Source of the DNA: Blastococcus sp. CPCC 205250
Lineage (GTDB): Bacteria > Actinomycetota > Actinomycetes > Mycobacteriales > Geodermatophilaceae
NCBI RefSeq assembly: GCF_019799925.1
Contig: NZ_JABGCG010000010.1
Coordinates: 124,001-188,000 of the forward strand
Length of the DNA stretch: 64,000 bases
Reading direction: 5' to 3'
The position numbers were made by a program, and so were the translations under genes. The notes below the pieces were generated by a model, which worked only from the letters and a program-made list of their open reading frames with translations, was not told the DNA's origin and ran no database searches. Below, piece after piece: positions 56,856-64,000 of this stretch (the stretch's first letter is position 1; every line of letters begins with the position of its first letter).

Positions 56856-58073
56856 ATGGAGTTCGTGCTGATCGCGGTCGCGATCCTCGTCGTCGCCCTG
56901 CTCGTGGGGGTCGGGCTTCTCACCAGCCGCGGCAGGCGCACCACCCGCCTGGACGACGACGCCGTGGCCGGCACCACGCTCACCCGTCCGCGCCCCCCAC
57001 AGGCCCCCTCGGTCGAGCCCGCCGCGCAGGCCGGGGCGACGGCCAGCGGCCAGGGCACCACCGCCGCCGAGGAGACCCGCCCGGACGCCCCGGTCGACCT
57101 CCCCCCGGCCGAGCCCGAGCCCGGGCTGCTGTTCGAGACCCCGCCGCCCTCGGCCGGCCGGCTGGTGCGGCTGCGTGCCCGGCTGGCCCGCTCGCAGTCC
57201 TCGCTGGGCCGCGGGCTGCTGACCGTCCTCGCCCGGGAGAAGCTCACCGAGGACGACTGGGAGGAGATCGAGGAGACCCTCCTGGCGGCCGACGTGGGCA
57301 TCGGCGCCACCACGCAGATCGTCGACCGGCTGCGCACCCAGTCGATGGTGCTGGCCACCGCCTCCGGCGCCGACCTGCGCGCGCTGCTGGTGCGCGAGCT
57401 GACCGCCGTCCTGGGCCCGGACCTGGACCGCTCGCTGGGCGTCCAGCGGCACGAGGGGCGGCCCGGCGTCGTCCTCGTGGTGGGCGTCAACGGCGCCGGC
57501 AAGACCACCACGGTCGGCAAGATCGCCCGTGTGCTCGTCGGCGACGGTCGCAGCGTCGTCCTCGGGGCGGCCGACACCTTCCGCGCCGCCGCGGCCGACC
57601 AGCTGGAGACGTGGGGCGAGCGCGTCGGGGTGCTCACCGTCCGCGGCCGGGAGGGCGCCGACCCCGCCTCCGTGGCGTTCGAGGCGGTGCGCACCGGCGT
57701 CGAGGCCGAGGTCGACACCGTCGTCGTCGACACCGCCGGGCGGCTGCACACCAAGTCCGGCCTGATGGACGAGCTCGGCAAGATCAAGCGGGTCGTGGAG
57801 AAGCAGGCCCCGGTCACCGAGGTGCTGCTGGTCCTGGACGCGACGACCGGGCAGAACGGCGTCGTCCAGGCGCGGGTGTTCACCTCGGCGGTGGAGGTCA
57901 CCGGCGTCGTCCTCACGAAGCTCGACGGCACCGCCAAGGGCGGCATCGTCGTCTCGGTGCAGCGCGAGCTCGGCATCCCGGTGAAGCTCGTGGGCCTGGG
58001 GGAGGGCGCCGACGACCTGGCGCCGTTCGAGCCGGAGGCGTTCGCCGAGGCGCTCGTCGGCGGAGCCGACTGA
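56856..58073 (+). CDS. ftsY: Signal recognition particle receptor FtsY
   Basis: A 405-residue SRP GTPase that docks ribosome-nascent-chain complexes at the membrane. The N-terminus is a transmembrane helix (FVLIAVAILVVALLVGVGLL), as in other actinobacteria, followed by an acidic Pro/Ala-rich linker (about 30-100), the N domain, and the GTPase domain with GVNGAGKTT from residue 210, AADTFRAAAADQL, VDTAGRLHTK and TKLDGTAKGG. Its last codons and stop form the first unit of a three-copy 26-bp tandem repeat. Confidence 0.96.
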   Translation: MEFVLIAVAILVVALLVGVGLLTSRGRRTTRLDDDAVAGTTLTRPRPPQAPSVEPAAQAGATASGQGTTAAEETRPDAPVDLPPAEPEPGLLFETPPPSAGRLVRLRARLARSQSSLGRGLLTVLAREKLTEDDWEEIEETLLAADVGIGATTQIVDRLRTQSMVLATASGADLRALLVRELTAVLGPDLDRSLGVQRHEGRPGVVLVVGVNGAGKTTTVGKIARVLVGDGRSVVLGAADTFRAAAADQLETWGERVGVLTVRGREGADPASVAFEAVRTGVEAEVDTVVVDTAGRLHTKSGLMDELGKIKRVVEKQAPVTEVLLVLDATTGQNGVVQARVFTSAVEVTGVVLTKLDGTAKGGIVVSVQRELGIPVKLVGLGEGADDLAPFEPEAFAEALVGGAD

Positions 58074-58133
58074 GGTCCCCGGTCGGCGGAGCCGACTGAG
58101 GTCCCCGGCCGGCGGAGCCGACCGAGGCCCCCG
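58056..58133 (+). repeat. 26-bp tandem repeat across the ftsY stop codon
   Basis: Three head-to-tail copies at 58056-58081, 58082-58107 and 58108-58133; the first two are identical and the third differs at four positions. Each contains GTCGGC-GGA-GCCGAC, a small hairpin (altered in copy three). Copy one encodes the last residues of FtsY and its TGA. The cbiO stop lies six bases after the array. Confidence 0.9.
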
Positions 58134-58138
58134 GCCGG

Positions 58139-58891
58139 CTAGGGCACCCGGGTGGGGTCGAAGCCGTAGGGCAGCTCGAGCCGGTGGCGGGCCAGCAGGT
58201 CCGTGTCGGCGAGCAGCTCGCGGGTCGGTCCGTCGGCGACGACCACGCCGCCGTCGAGCACGACCGAGCGCGGGCACAGCTGCAGGGCGTAGGGCAGGTC
58301 GTGGGTGACCATCAGCATCGTCACCGGCAGGCTCTGCAGCACCTCGGCCAGCTCGCGGCGACCGGCCGGGTCCAGGTTGGACGACGGCTCGTCGAGGACC
58401 AGCACCTCCGGGTGCATCGACAGCACCGTGGCGACGGCGACGCGGCGGCGCTGCCCGAACGACAGGTGGTGCGGCGGCCGGTCGGCGACCCCGGCCATGC
58501 CGACCTGGTCCAGCGCGGCGGCGACGCGCGCGGTGACCTCGTGCTCGGCCAGGCCGAGGTTGCGCGGGCCGAAGGCGACGTCCTCGCCGACGGTCGGCAT
58601 GAACAGCTGGTCGTCGGGGTCCTGGAAGACGACGCCCACGCGGCGGCGGACCTCCTGCAGCGTGCGCTTCTCCACCGGCAGGCCGGCGACCGTGACCCGG
58701 CCGCGGCCGCCGCGCAGCACCCCGTTGAGGTGCAGCACCAGCGTCGTCTTGCCCGCGCCGTTGGGGCCCAGCAGGGCCACCCGCTCACCCGGGTCGACGC
58801 GCAGGTCCACGCCGTAGAGCGCCTGGTGCCCGTCGGGGTAGGCGTAGGCGACGTCCTCCACGAGCAGGGAGGGCGGGACGGCGGCGGTCAC
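58139..58891 (-). CDS. cbiO: Cobalt/nickel ECF transporter ATPase CbiO
   Basis: A 250-residue ABC ATPase that powers the metal transporter. Walker A GPNGAGKT is at 42-49, the Q-loop is VFQDPDDQLF, the signature is LSFGQRRRVA and Walker B is VLVLDEPSSNLDP. The FQDPDDQLF sequence is typical of ECF-type ATPases. Only one ATPase is present, so it probably works as a homodimer. The GTG start overlaps cbiQ by four bases. Last gene of the cbiM-PDGLE-cbiQ-cbiO operon. Confidence 0.92.
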   Translation of the reverse strand: MTAAVPPSLLVEDVAYAYPDGHQALYGVDLRVDPGERVALLGPNGAGKTTLVLHLNGVLRGGRGRVTVAGLPVEKRTLQEVRRRVGVVFQDPDDQLFMPTVGEDVAFGPRNLGLAEHEVTARVAAALDQVGMAGVADRPPHHLSFGQRRRVAVATVLSMHPEVLVLDEPSSNLDPAGRRELAEVLQSLPVTMLMVTHDLPYALQLCPRSVVLDGGVVVADGPTRELLADTDLLARHRLELPYGFDPTRVP

Positions 58892-59670
58892 CCCGCCAGC
58901 ATCCCCGCCCCGAGCACGGCGGCCGCGGCCAGGGGCAGGCTCAGCCCCACCGCCCACTGGGCCGGGCGGACGGCGGCGGCGGGGGCGCCCACCAGCCGGC
59001 CGGTGTAGCCGCGGGACAGCATCGCCAGGTGCACCCGCTCGCCGCGCTCGTAGGAGCGGACGAACAGCGACGCCGCCGCCGGCCCGAGCACCCGCAGCGC
59101 GCCGAGGTGCCGCGGGCGGAAGCCGCGGGACTCGCGGGCCACTCGCATCCGGCGCAGCTCGCCGGACACGACGTCGGCGTAGCGGATCATGAACGACAGG
59201 ATCTGCACGAGCGCGGCGGGCAGCCGCAGCCGCTCGAGGCCGCGCAGCAGCTCGCGGGCCTCCGTGGTGGCAGCCAGCACGGTGGCGGCGAGCACCGACA
59301 GCGTCGCCTTGGCCAGCAGCCCACCGCCGGCGGCCAGGCCGCTCTCGGACAGCGACAGCCCGGCGACCTCGACCCGCGGGCCGCGGGAGACCACCGGCAG
59401 CAGCAGCGCGAAGACGACGAACGGCACCTCCACCGCCAGCCCGCGGGCCAGCCGGCGCGGGGTCAGGCCGGCGACGGCCGCGACGGAGAGCACGAGCACG
59501 CCGAAGCCCGCGTAGGCCGACCACGCCCACCCCGCGTGCACCGGCGTCGCGACGACGACGAGCGCGAACGCCAGGACGGCGACCAGCTTGACGTGCGGCG
59601 CCAGGCGGTGGACCACGCTGGTGCCCGGCACGTACGCCGCGCCCAGGGCCCCGCCGTGCCCCCTGCCCAC
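58888..59670 (-). CDS. cbiQ: Cobalt/nickel ECF transporter membrane protein CbiQ
   Basis: A 260-residue transmembrane T component with about six membrane segments. The coupling motifs are MRVARESRGF and LAMLSRGYTG, the two A-R-G/S-R-G-type helices that contact CbiO. STATUS of the start: GTG at 59670, 13 bases after the previous stop; a longer frame upstream overlaps that gene and lacks family similarity. The end overlaps cbiO as GTGA. Confidence 0.9.
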   Translation of the reverse strand: MGRGHGGALGAAYVPGTSVVHRLAPHVKLVAVLAFALVVVATPVHAGWAWSAYAGFGVLVLSVAAVAGLTPRRLARGLAVEVPFVVFALLLPVVSRGPRVEVAGLSLSESGLAAGGGLLAKATLSVLAATVLAATTEARELLRGLERLRLPAALVQILSFMIRYADVVSGELRRMRVARESRGFRPRHLGALRVLGPAAASLFVRSYERGERVHLAMLSRGYTGRLVGAPAAAVRPAQWAVGLSLPLAAAAVLGAGMLAG

Positions 59671-59683
59671 CCGACCGGCCCGG

Positions 59684-60052
59684 TCAGCAGGCCCGGTCGG
59701 CGGCGGGGACCGGCGTCGCGCCGGCGTCCCCGGGGTCGCCGGCGGAGGCCGGAGCACCGCTGCGGCGGCGCAGGGCCAGGGTCAGCCCGCCGGCCAGCGC
59801 GAGGGTCACCGCGACGCCGACGACGCCGGCCAGGCCCCCGGACAGCCGGCTGTCGTCGACCCCGCTGACGGCGTAGTCGGCCAGGGGGGAGTCGGCCGCG
59901 GCGCTGTCCTCGGCGGTGTGCCCGAAGCCCTCCTCCTCGGCCGACCACTCCAGGCCGTCGGGGGAGGACGAGGCGTAGTAGCTGCCCACGCCGGCGACGA
60001 GCAGCGCCAGCAGCACGCCGGCGACGAGGAACCCGCGGTTGCGGCGGCTCAC
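59684..60052 (-). CDS. PDGLE-domain (CbiN-like) subunit of the metal transporter
   Basis: A 122-residue membrane protein with one transmembrane helix at each end (FLVAGVLLALLVAGVGSYYA and the later LAGVVGVAVTLALAGGLTLAL) and the diagnostic SSPDGLEWSAEEEGF between them. PDGLE proteins replace CbiN or NikN in many cobalt and nickel ECF transporters and assist metal loading. The GTG start overlaps cbiM as GTGA. Confidence 0.9.
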   Translation of the reverse strand: MSRRNRGFLVAGVLLALLVAGVGSYYASSSPDGLEWSAEEEGFGHTAEDSAAADSPLADYAVSGVDDSRLSGGLAGVVGVAVTLALAGGLTLALRRRSGAPASAGDPGDAGATPVPAADRAC

Positions 60053-60756
60053 CGGGCACCCCCGGCTGCCGGCGCGGTCAGCGGCCGCGGCGCGAGGTCG
60101 GCCGGCCGGCGCAGGTGGGCCGCGCCGTGCACGAGGTCGGGGCGGACGGCGAGGACGGCACTGAGCACGGCCACGGTGATCGCGGCCTCGCCCAGGCCGA
60201 TCAGCAGGTGGATACCGCCCATGGTGGCGGCGACCGCGCCCAGGGAGACGTCGGCGACCCCGCCGACGGCGAACAGCCCGACGAAGACGAGGGCCGCGGC
60301 CGGCACCGACACGAACGCCCCGACGCCGGCGCCGGCCAGCACCGCGGTGCGGGTGCGGGGCAGCAGCCGGACGAGGAGCCGGAACGCGCCGTAGGCCAGC
60401 GCGACCGCGACCAGGCCCATCAGCGTGATGTTGGTGCCCAGGGCGGTCAGCCCGCCGTCGGCGAACAGCACCGCCTGCACCACGAGGACGACGGTCATGC
60501 AGAGCACCGCCGTCCAGGGCCCGACCAGCACCGCCGTGAGCGCGCCGCCGATCAGGTGACCGCTGGTGCCTGCGCCGACCGGGAAGTTCATCATCTGCAC
60601 GGCGAAGACGAAGGCCGCCGTCAGGCCCGCCAGGGGAGCGGTGCGCTCGTCGAGCTCGCGGCGGGCGCCGCGCAGGGCGACCGCGACGGTGCCGGCGGCC
60701 ACGAGGCCCGTGGCCACGGAGGTCGGGGCGTCGAGGAATCCGTCCGGGACGTGCAC
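60049..60756 (-). CDS. cbiM: Cobalt/nickel ECF substrate-binding protein CbiM
   Basis: A 235-residue integral membrane S component that binds Co2+ or Ni2+. It begins HVPDGFLD right after the initiator methionine; the free N-terminus and His2 are metal ligands in the family. Other family motifs are NFPVGAGTSGHLIGG and the GTNITLMGL and GGIHLLIGLGEAAIT segments. GGAGG lies five bases before the GTG. The Nur-like box in the promoter suggests that nickel rather than cobalt is the transported metal, but sequence alone does not separate CbiM from NikM. Confidence 0.93.
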   Translation of the reverse strand: MHVPDGFLDAPTSVATGLVAAGTVAVALRGARRELDERTAPLAGLTAAFVFAVQMMNFPVGAGTSGHLIGGALTAVLVGPWTAVLCMTVVLVVQAVLFADGGLTALGTNITLMGLVAVALAYGAFRLLVRLLPRTRTAVLAGAGVGAFVSVPAAALVFVGLFAVGGVADVSLGAVAATMGGIHLLIGLGEAAITVAVLSAVLAVRPDLVHGAAHLRRPADLAPRPLTAPAAGGAR

Positions 60757-60807
60757 GCTGCCTCCGCGGGAGCCGGGGATCGGGCGGACCGGGTCGGCCC
60801 GCTGCGG

Positions 60808-60830
60808 AGCTTATTGCATGCCGTTCGCAA
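60808..60830 (-). promoter_or_regulatory. cbiM promoter with a Nur-like metal box
   Basis: Minus-strand -10 hexamer TAAGCT (60813-60808) is directly preceded by a 17-bp inverted repeat at 60814-60830, TTGCAT-GCCGT-TCGCAA on the plus strand. It fits the streptomycete Nur consensus tTGCaa-N5-ttGCAA in spacing and in 9 of 12 arm positions. The box exactly fills the 17-bp spacer of the promoter, where a repressor would block polymerase. No B12-riboswitch sequence was seen in the leader. Confidence 0.55.
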
Positions 60831-60890
60831 CTGCGACGGGGTCGCAGGAGGCCGGGTGGGCGGTGCGCCGGTGTGGCGGGCGCGGCTGCC

Positions 60891-60971
60891 GCAACAGCGG
60901 CGAAACAGGACCCGCGGACACGCGGGCGGGAGTTCACCGCCCGGAAACAGTCGCGTGCCGCCCGGCGAAAC
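60891..60971 (+). promoter_or_regulatory. GlnR-like boxes upstream of amtB
   Basis: GlnR sites follow gTnAC-N6-GAAAC. Site 1 is GCAAC-N6-GAAAC (60891-60906), site 2 is TTCAC-N6-GAAAC (60933-60948), each matching four of five a-box bases... and all b-box bases; a third GAAAC (60967-60971) follows 23 bases after the second, without a good a-box. The rest of the 348-base divergent gap (60757-61104) shows only GC-rich sequence and the amtB ribosome site. Confidence 0.55.
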
Positions 60972-61104
60972 AGGAGCCCGGCACGGTGACACCCGCGGTC
61001 GCTCCCAGGGCGGGAGCCGTTCCTCCCGCAGACCCCCGGGGCGTCGCCCACGCCCCGGATCCCCCCGTGTGGCACCGCCACACCGACGACCTCAGGAGGT
61101 TGCC

Positions 61105-62472
61105 GTGGACACCGGCGACACCGCCTGGGTGCTGATCAGCGCCGTGCTCGTGCTGTTCATGACCCCCGGACTCGCGCTCTTCTACGGCGGCATGGTCCGC
61201 GCGAAGAGCGTCCTCAACATGATGATGATGAGCTTCGGCGCCATCGCGCTCATCGGCGTCCTCTGGGTGCTGTACGGCTACTCGATGGCCTTCGGCGACG
61301 ACGTCGGAGGGGGCCTGCTCGGCGACCCGTTCGAGTTCTTCGGCCTCGACGGGCTCATGGGGACTGCCGGCCTCGAGGGCAGCTTCGCCGCGAACGAGCT
61401 GGTCTTCACGATCCCGTCGATGGCCTTCGTGGCCTTCCAGGGGATGTTCGCCATCCTGACCGTCGCCCTGATCTCCGGCGCCATCGCCGACCGCGCCCGT
61501 TTCGGCCCCTGGATGGTCTTCGCCGGCGTCTGGGCGACGGTCGTCTACTTCCCGGTCGCGCACTGGGTCTTCGCCTTCGACGGCGCGGAGTCCGAGACCG
61601 GCGGGTGGATCGCCAACGACCTGCTGGCCGTCGACTTCGCCGGTGGCACCGCGGTGCACATCAACGCCGGCGCGGCGGGCCTCGCCCTCGCCCTGGTCCT
61701 CGGCAAGCGGCGCGGCTTCGGGCGCGACCCGATGCGTCCGCACAACCTGCCGCTGGTCATGATCGGCTCCGGGATCCTGTTCTTCGGCTGGTTCGGATTC
61801 AACGCCGGCTCCGCGCTGGCCGCCAACGGCCAGGCCGCCGAGGTCGCCGTCACGACGCTGGCCGCCACCGCCGCCGCCGTCCTGGGCTGGCTCGCCACCG
61901 AGAAGATCCGCGACGGCCACGCCACGTCGCTGGGTGCCGCCTCCGGCGTCGTCGCCGGCCTGGTGGCGATCACCCCGGCCTGCTCCGCGGTGAGCCCGGT
62001 GGGCGCGATCATCGTCGGCCTGGTGGCCGGTGTCCTCTGCGCCCTCGCAGTCGGCCTGAAGTACAAGCTCGGCTACGACGACTCGCTCGACGTCGTCGGC
62101 GTGCACCTGGTCGGCGGCCTCTGGGGCACGCTGGCCGTGGGCCTGGTCGGCACCGCGTCGGCCACGGCCGGCGTCGACGGCCTCTTCTACGGTGGCGGCG
62201 TCTCGCAGCTCGGCAAGCAGGCCGTCGGGGCGCTCGTCGTCCTGGTGTACTCGTTCGTGCTGACGCTGGTCATCGGCTTCGTCATCTCGAAGGTCATGCG
62301 CTTCCGGATCACCGAGGAGGAGGAGGTCACCGGCATCGACACCACGGTCCACGCCGAGTCCGGCTACGACCTCGACTCCCTCGGCGGCGGGAGTGGTCCC
62401 GCGCTGCGTGACCAGGTCCGGGCCGCACACACCGAGGGCAGTGCCCGCAACATCGAAGGGAGCCGGGCGTGA
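61105..62472 (+). CDS. amtB: Ammonium transporter AmtB
   Basis: A 455-residue membrane channel for ammonium with about 11 transmembrane helices. Typical parts are LALFYGGMVRAKSVLNMMMM, the FAGGTAVHINAGAAGLALAL segment with the first pore histidine, LFFGWFGFNAGSALA and GVHLVGGLWGTLAVG with the second. A 45-residue cytoplasmic tail ends the protein. CAGGAGGT lies four bases before the GTG start. The stop overlaps glnK as GTGA; GlnK blocks the channel when nitrogen is plentiful. Confidence 0.96.
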   Translation: MDTGDTAWVLISAVLVLFMTPGLALFYGGMVRAKSVLNMMMMSFGAIALIGVLWVLYGYSMAFGDDVGGGLLGDPFEFFGLDGLMGTAGLEGSFAANELVFTIPSMAFVAFQGMFAILTVALISGAIADRARFGPWMVFAGVWATVVYFPVAHWVFAFDGAESETGGWIANDLLAVDFAGGTAVHINAGAAGLALALVLGKRRGFGRDPMRPHNLPLVMIGSGILFFGWFGFNAGSALAANGQAAEVAVTTLAATAAAVLGWLATEKIRDGHATSLGAASGVVAGLVAITPACSAVSPVGAIIVGLVAGVLCALAVGLKYKLGYDDSLDVVGVHLVGGLWGTLAVGLVGTASATAGVDGLFYGGGVSQLGKQAVGALVVLVYSFVLTLVIGFVISKVMRFRITEEEEVTGIDTTVHAESGYDLDSLGGGSGPALRDQVRAAHTEGSARNIEGSRA

Positions 62473-62807
62473 AGCTCGTCACCGCCATCGTCAAGCCGTT
62501 CAAGCTCGACGACGTCAAGAACGCGCTCGAGCTGATCGGGATCGCGGGGCTGACCGTCAGCGAGGTCCAGGGCTTCGGCCGTCAGCGGGGCCACACCGAG
62601 GTCTACCGCGGCGCCGAGTACCAGGTGGACTTCGTGCCGAAGGTCCGCATCGAGATCGTCGTCGGCGAGATCGACGCCGCCCGCGTGGTCGACGCGATCG
62701 TCGAGTCGGCCTCCACCGGCCAGATCGGCGACGGCAAGGTCTGGGTCACCACGATCGACGAGATCGTGCGGGTCCGCACCGGCGAACGCGGCGCGGACGC
62801 CCTGTAG
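62469..62807 (+). CDS. glnK: PII nitrogen signalling protein GlnK/GlnB
   Basis: A 112-residue trimeric PII protein. It opens MKLVTAIVKPFKLDDVKNAL and carries the T-loop GHTEVYRGAEYQVDF with Tyr51, the residue adenylylated by GlnD in actinobacteria, then the B-loop STGQIGDGKVWV. Position after amtB favours the name GlnK over GlnB. Coupled to amtB by GTGA and followed by a very strong hairpin, so glnD downstream may be reached by read-through or from another promoter. Confidence 0.96.
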   Translation: MKLVTAIVKPFKLDDVKNALELIGIAGLTVSEVQGFGRQRGHTEVYRGAEYQVDFVPKVRIEIVVGEIDAARVVDAIVESASTGQIGDGKVWVTTIDEIVRVRTGERGADAL

Positions 62808-62820
62808 CGCCTGCGCACGG

Positions 62821-62864
62821 ACGTCGGCCGGGGCGGCGGGGCGACCCGCCTCCCCGGCCGACGT
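62821..62864 (+). terminator. Strong hairpin after glnK
   Basis: A 13-bp perfect stem (62821-62833 with 62852-62864) continues, after one mismatch, into 6 more pairs capped by the GNRA-type loop GCGA. No T run. It would stop or slow transcription between glnK and glnD. Confidence 0.8.
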
Positions 62865-62904
62865 GTTCCCGGGGCCCTCGCGGCGCGCCGCCCGCCCCGG
62901 CGGC

Positions 62905-63043
62905 ACCCGGCCCCGACGACACCCGGCCCCGACGACACCCGGCCCCGACGACACCCGGCCCCGACGACACCCGGCCCCGACGACACCCGGCCCCGACGAC
63001 ACCCGGCCCCGACGACACCCGGCCCCGACGACACCCGGCCCCG
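62905..63043 (+). repeat. 16-bp tandem repeat between glnK and glnD
   Basis: Eight perfect copies of ACCCGGCCCCGACGAC (62905-63032) plus 11 bases of a ninth. The unit is not a multiple of three, and no start codon joins it to glnD, so it is non-coding. It ends 33 bases before the glnD start. The rest of the 269-base gap holds the hairpin at 62821-62864 and otherwise nothing recognisable. Confidence 0.97.
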
Positions 63044-63076
63044 CGTGGGCGCCGACGCCATCCCGATGGGGGAGAC

Positions 63077-64000
63077 GTGCTGGACACCGACTCGCTGCCC
63101 GGGCTGCCGCGCGCCCAGCGGGTGCAGGCCCTCGACGGCTGGCTGGCCGGCCTGCTCGGCGCCGCGGTCGAGGGCACACCGCCGCCGGCGCCCCGCCGCG
63201 GCGCCACCGCACCCCGGACCGGGACCGACGGACTGGCGCTGGTCGCCGTCGGCAGCCTCGGCCGGCGCGAGCCGCCGCCGCACGGCGACCTGGACCTGGT
63301 ACTGGTGCACGACGGCCGCCCGGAGATCGCCGCCCTCGCCGACGCGGTCTGGTACCCCGTGTGGGACGCCGGGCTGCGGCTGGACCACTCGGTGCGCTCG
63401 ATCGCCGAGGCCGTCGCCGTCGCCTCGACCGACGTCAAGGCCGGCCTCGGCCTGCTCGACTGCCGGCTGGTGGCCGGTGACGCGGACCTCGCCGCCCGCC
63501 TGCGCACCGCGAGCCTCGGCAGCTGGCGCCAGTCGGCCTCCCGGCTGCTGCCCCAGCTGCGCGACCTGCGCCGGGAGCGGGCGCGCAAGGTGGGGGAGCT
63601 CGCCTTCCTCCTCGAGCCGGACCTGAAGGAGGCGTACGGGGGGCTTCGCGAGGGCCAGGTGCTGCGCGCGGTCGCCGCCGCCCAGCTGGCCGACGAGCCC
63701 TCCCGCGAGGCCGAGGAGGCCTACGCCTTCCTGCTCGACGTCCGCGACGAGCTGCGCCGCCGCTCGGGCCGGCCCACCGACGTGCTGGTCCGCCAGGAGC
63801 AGCGGCCCGTCGCCGCCGCGCTGGGGCTGGCCGACGAGGACGCGCTGCTCCGGCAGGTCAGCCTGGCCGGCCGGCGGCTGGCCTTCGTCGCCGACGAGAC
63901 CTGGCGGCGGGTGGACGCCACGCTGGTCCGCCGTCCCCGGGCGCGCTACCGCCGGGTGCACCGCGAGCCCCTCGCCGAGGGGGTCGTCCGCCAGGGCGAC
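63077..64000 (+). CDS. glnD: PII adenylyl/uridylyltransferase GlnD, N-terminal part
   Basis: The first 308 residues of GlnD; the gene runs past the window. In actinobacteria GlnD adenylylates and de-adenylylates GlnK at Tyr51 under nitrogen limitation. The nucleotidyltransferase motif is GSLGRREPPPHGDLDL near residue 60, with the catalytic D-x-D; DHSVRSIAEAV and DVKAGLGLLDCRLVAGD follow, and LEPDLKEAYGGLREGQ belongs to the linking region. The HD and ACT domains would lie beyond the window. The GTG at 63077 has GGGGGAG only two bases upstream, a short spacing; no other start is in frame. Confidence 0.93.
   Translation, partial: MLDTDSLPGLPRAQRVQALDGWLAGLLGAAVEGTPPPAPRRGATAPRTGTDGLALVAVGSLGRREPPPHGDLDLVLVHDGRPEIAALADAVWYPVWDAGLRLDHSVRSIAEAVAVASTDVKAGLGLLDCRLVAGDADLAARLRTASLGSWRQSASRLLPQLRDLRRERARKVGELAFLLEPDLKEAYGGLREGQVLRAVAAAQLADEPSREAEEAYAFLLDVRDELRRRSGRPTDVLVRQEQRPVAAALGLADEDALLRQVSLAGRRLAFVADETWRRVDATLVRRPRARYRRVHREPLAEGVVRQGD

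Noticed and set aside
60757..60837. Cobalamin riboswitch ahead of cbiM
   Set aside because: The predicted leader is only about 45 bases and contains no B12-box-like sequence; the Nur-like box explains the region better.
62905..63043. CRISPR-like array
   Set aside because: Units follow each other without spacers; it is a simple tandem repeat.
62863..63480. A proline/arginine/threonine-rich frame through the 16-bp repeat
   Set aside because: The repeat unit is not a multiple of three, so the same repeat is read in all frames, and the frame continues out of phase through glnD.

Overview
The window is 64 kb of very GC-rich chromosome from an actinobacterium. Frequent GTG starts, many 4-base GTGA stop/start overlaps, M. 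tuberculosis-like gene order and a phosphatidylcholine-synthase-like gene fit Geodermatophilaceae or a close relative; that placement is inference. Nearly all of it is core genome. The order ilvB-ilvN-ilvC, serA, leuB, gltX/tRNA, IclR regulator, leuC-leuD, mutT1, ppk, cofC, gpsA, ddl, thiL, rpmB, DAK kinase, recG, rsmD, coaD, SepIVA-like, DUF177, rpmF, rnc, mutM, acyP, smc, ftsY, amtB-glnK-glnD follows, from memory, the stretch from ilvB1 to glnD of M. tuberculosis. I saw no prophage, insertion sequence or CRISPR array.

Region by region. 1-3054: two adjacent, coupled cyclic-di-GMP proteins. 3055-10250: branched-chain amino acid and serine synthesis (ilvBNC behind a leader-peptide attenuator, then serA and leuB), with a DUF805 membrane protein on the other strand. 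10281-13586: a small ArsR-SRPBCC-DinB-like operon divergent from cimA, which has its own Ile/Val leader-peptide attenuator. 13604-14686: a DUF559-like gene bracketed by two copies of a palindromic repeat. 14698-19179: two small enzyme-like genes, an FAH-family gene, gltX and a CAAX-protease-like membrane protein. 19253-19664: tRNA-Gln and a duplicated tRNA-Glu unit. 19775-24069: galT-galK with a sodium:solute symporter and a small membrane protein. 24170-30733: NdgR-type regulator divergent from leuCD, then mutT1, ppk and cofC. 30846-41357: phospholipid, cell-wall and cofactor genes (plsC, gpsA, pcs-like, ddl, thiL). 41427-58073: ribosomal proteins, recG, rsmD, coaD, a SepIVA-like divisome protein, rnc, mutM, smc and ftsY. 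58139-60756: a CbiMNQO-type cobalt/nickel transporter on the minus strand. 61105-64000: amtB-glnK and the start of glnD.

How the genes work together. ilvBNC, cimA, leuB and leuCD supply isoleucine, valine and leucine; two of these units carry attenuators whose leader peptides contain the matching codons, and leuCD sits beside an NdgR-type regulator. gltX lies beside tRNA genes for its substrates. amtB-glnK-glnD form the ammonium-sensing module and have GlnR-like boxes upstream; the divergent metal transporter has a Nur-like box filling its promoter spacer.

Regulatory layout is the most informative part of the window. Many genes have a TANNNT hexamer 6-9 bases before the start codon, which predicts leaderless mRNAs. 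Repeats are concentrated at a few junctions: a 16-bp tandem repeat between glnK and glnD, a 26-bp tandem repeat over the ftsY stop codon, and the palindromes around the DUF559-like gene. All readings were made by eye without alignments or database searches.
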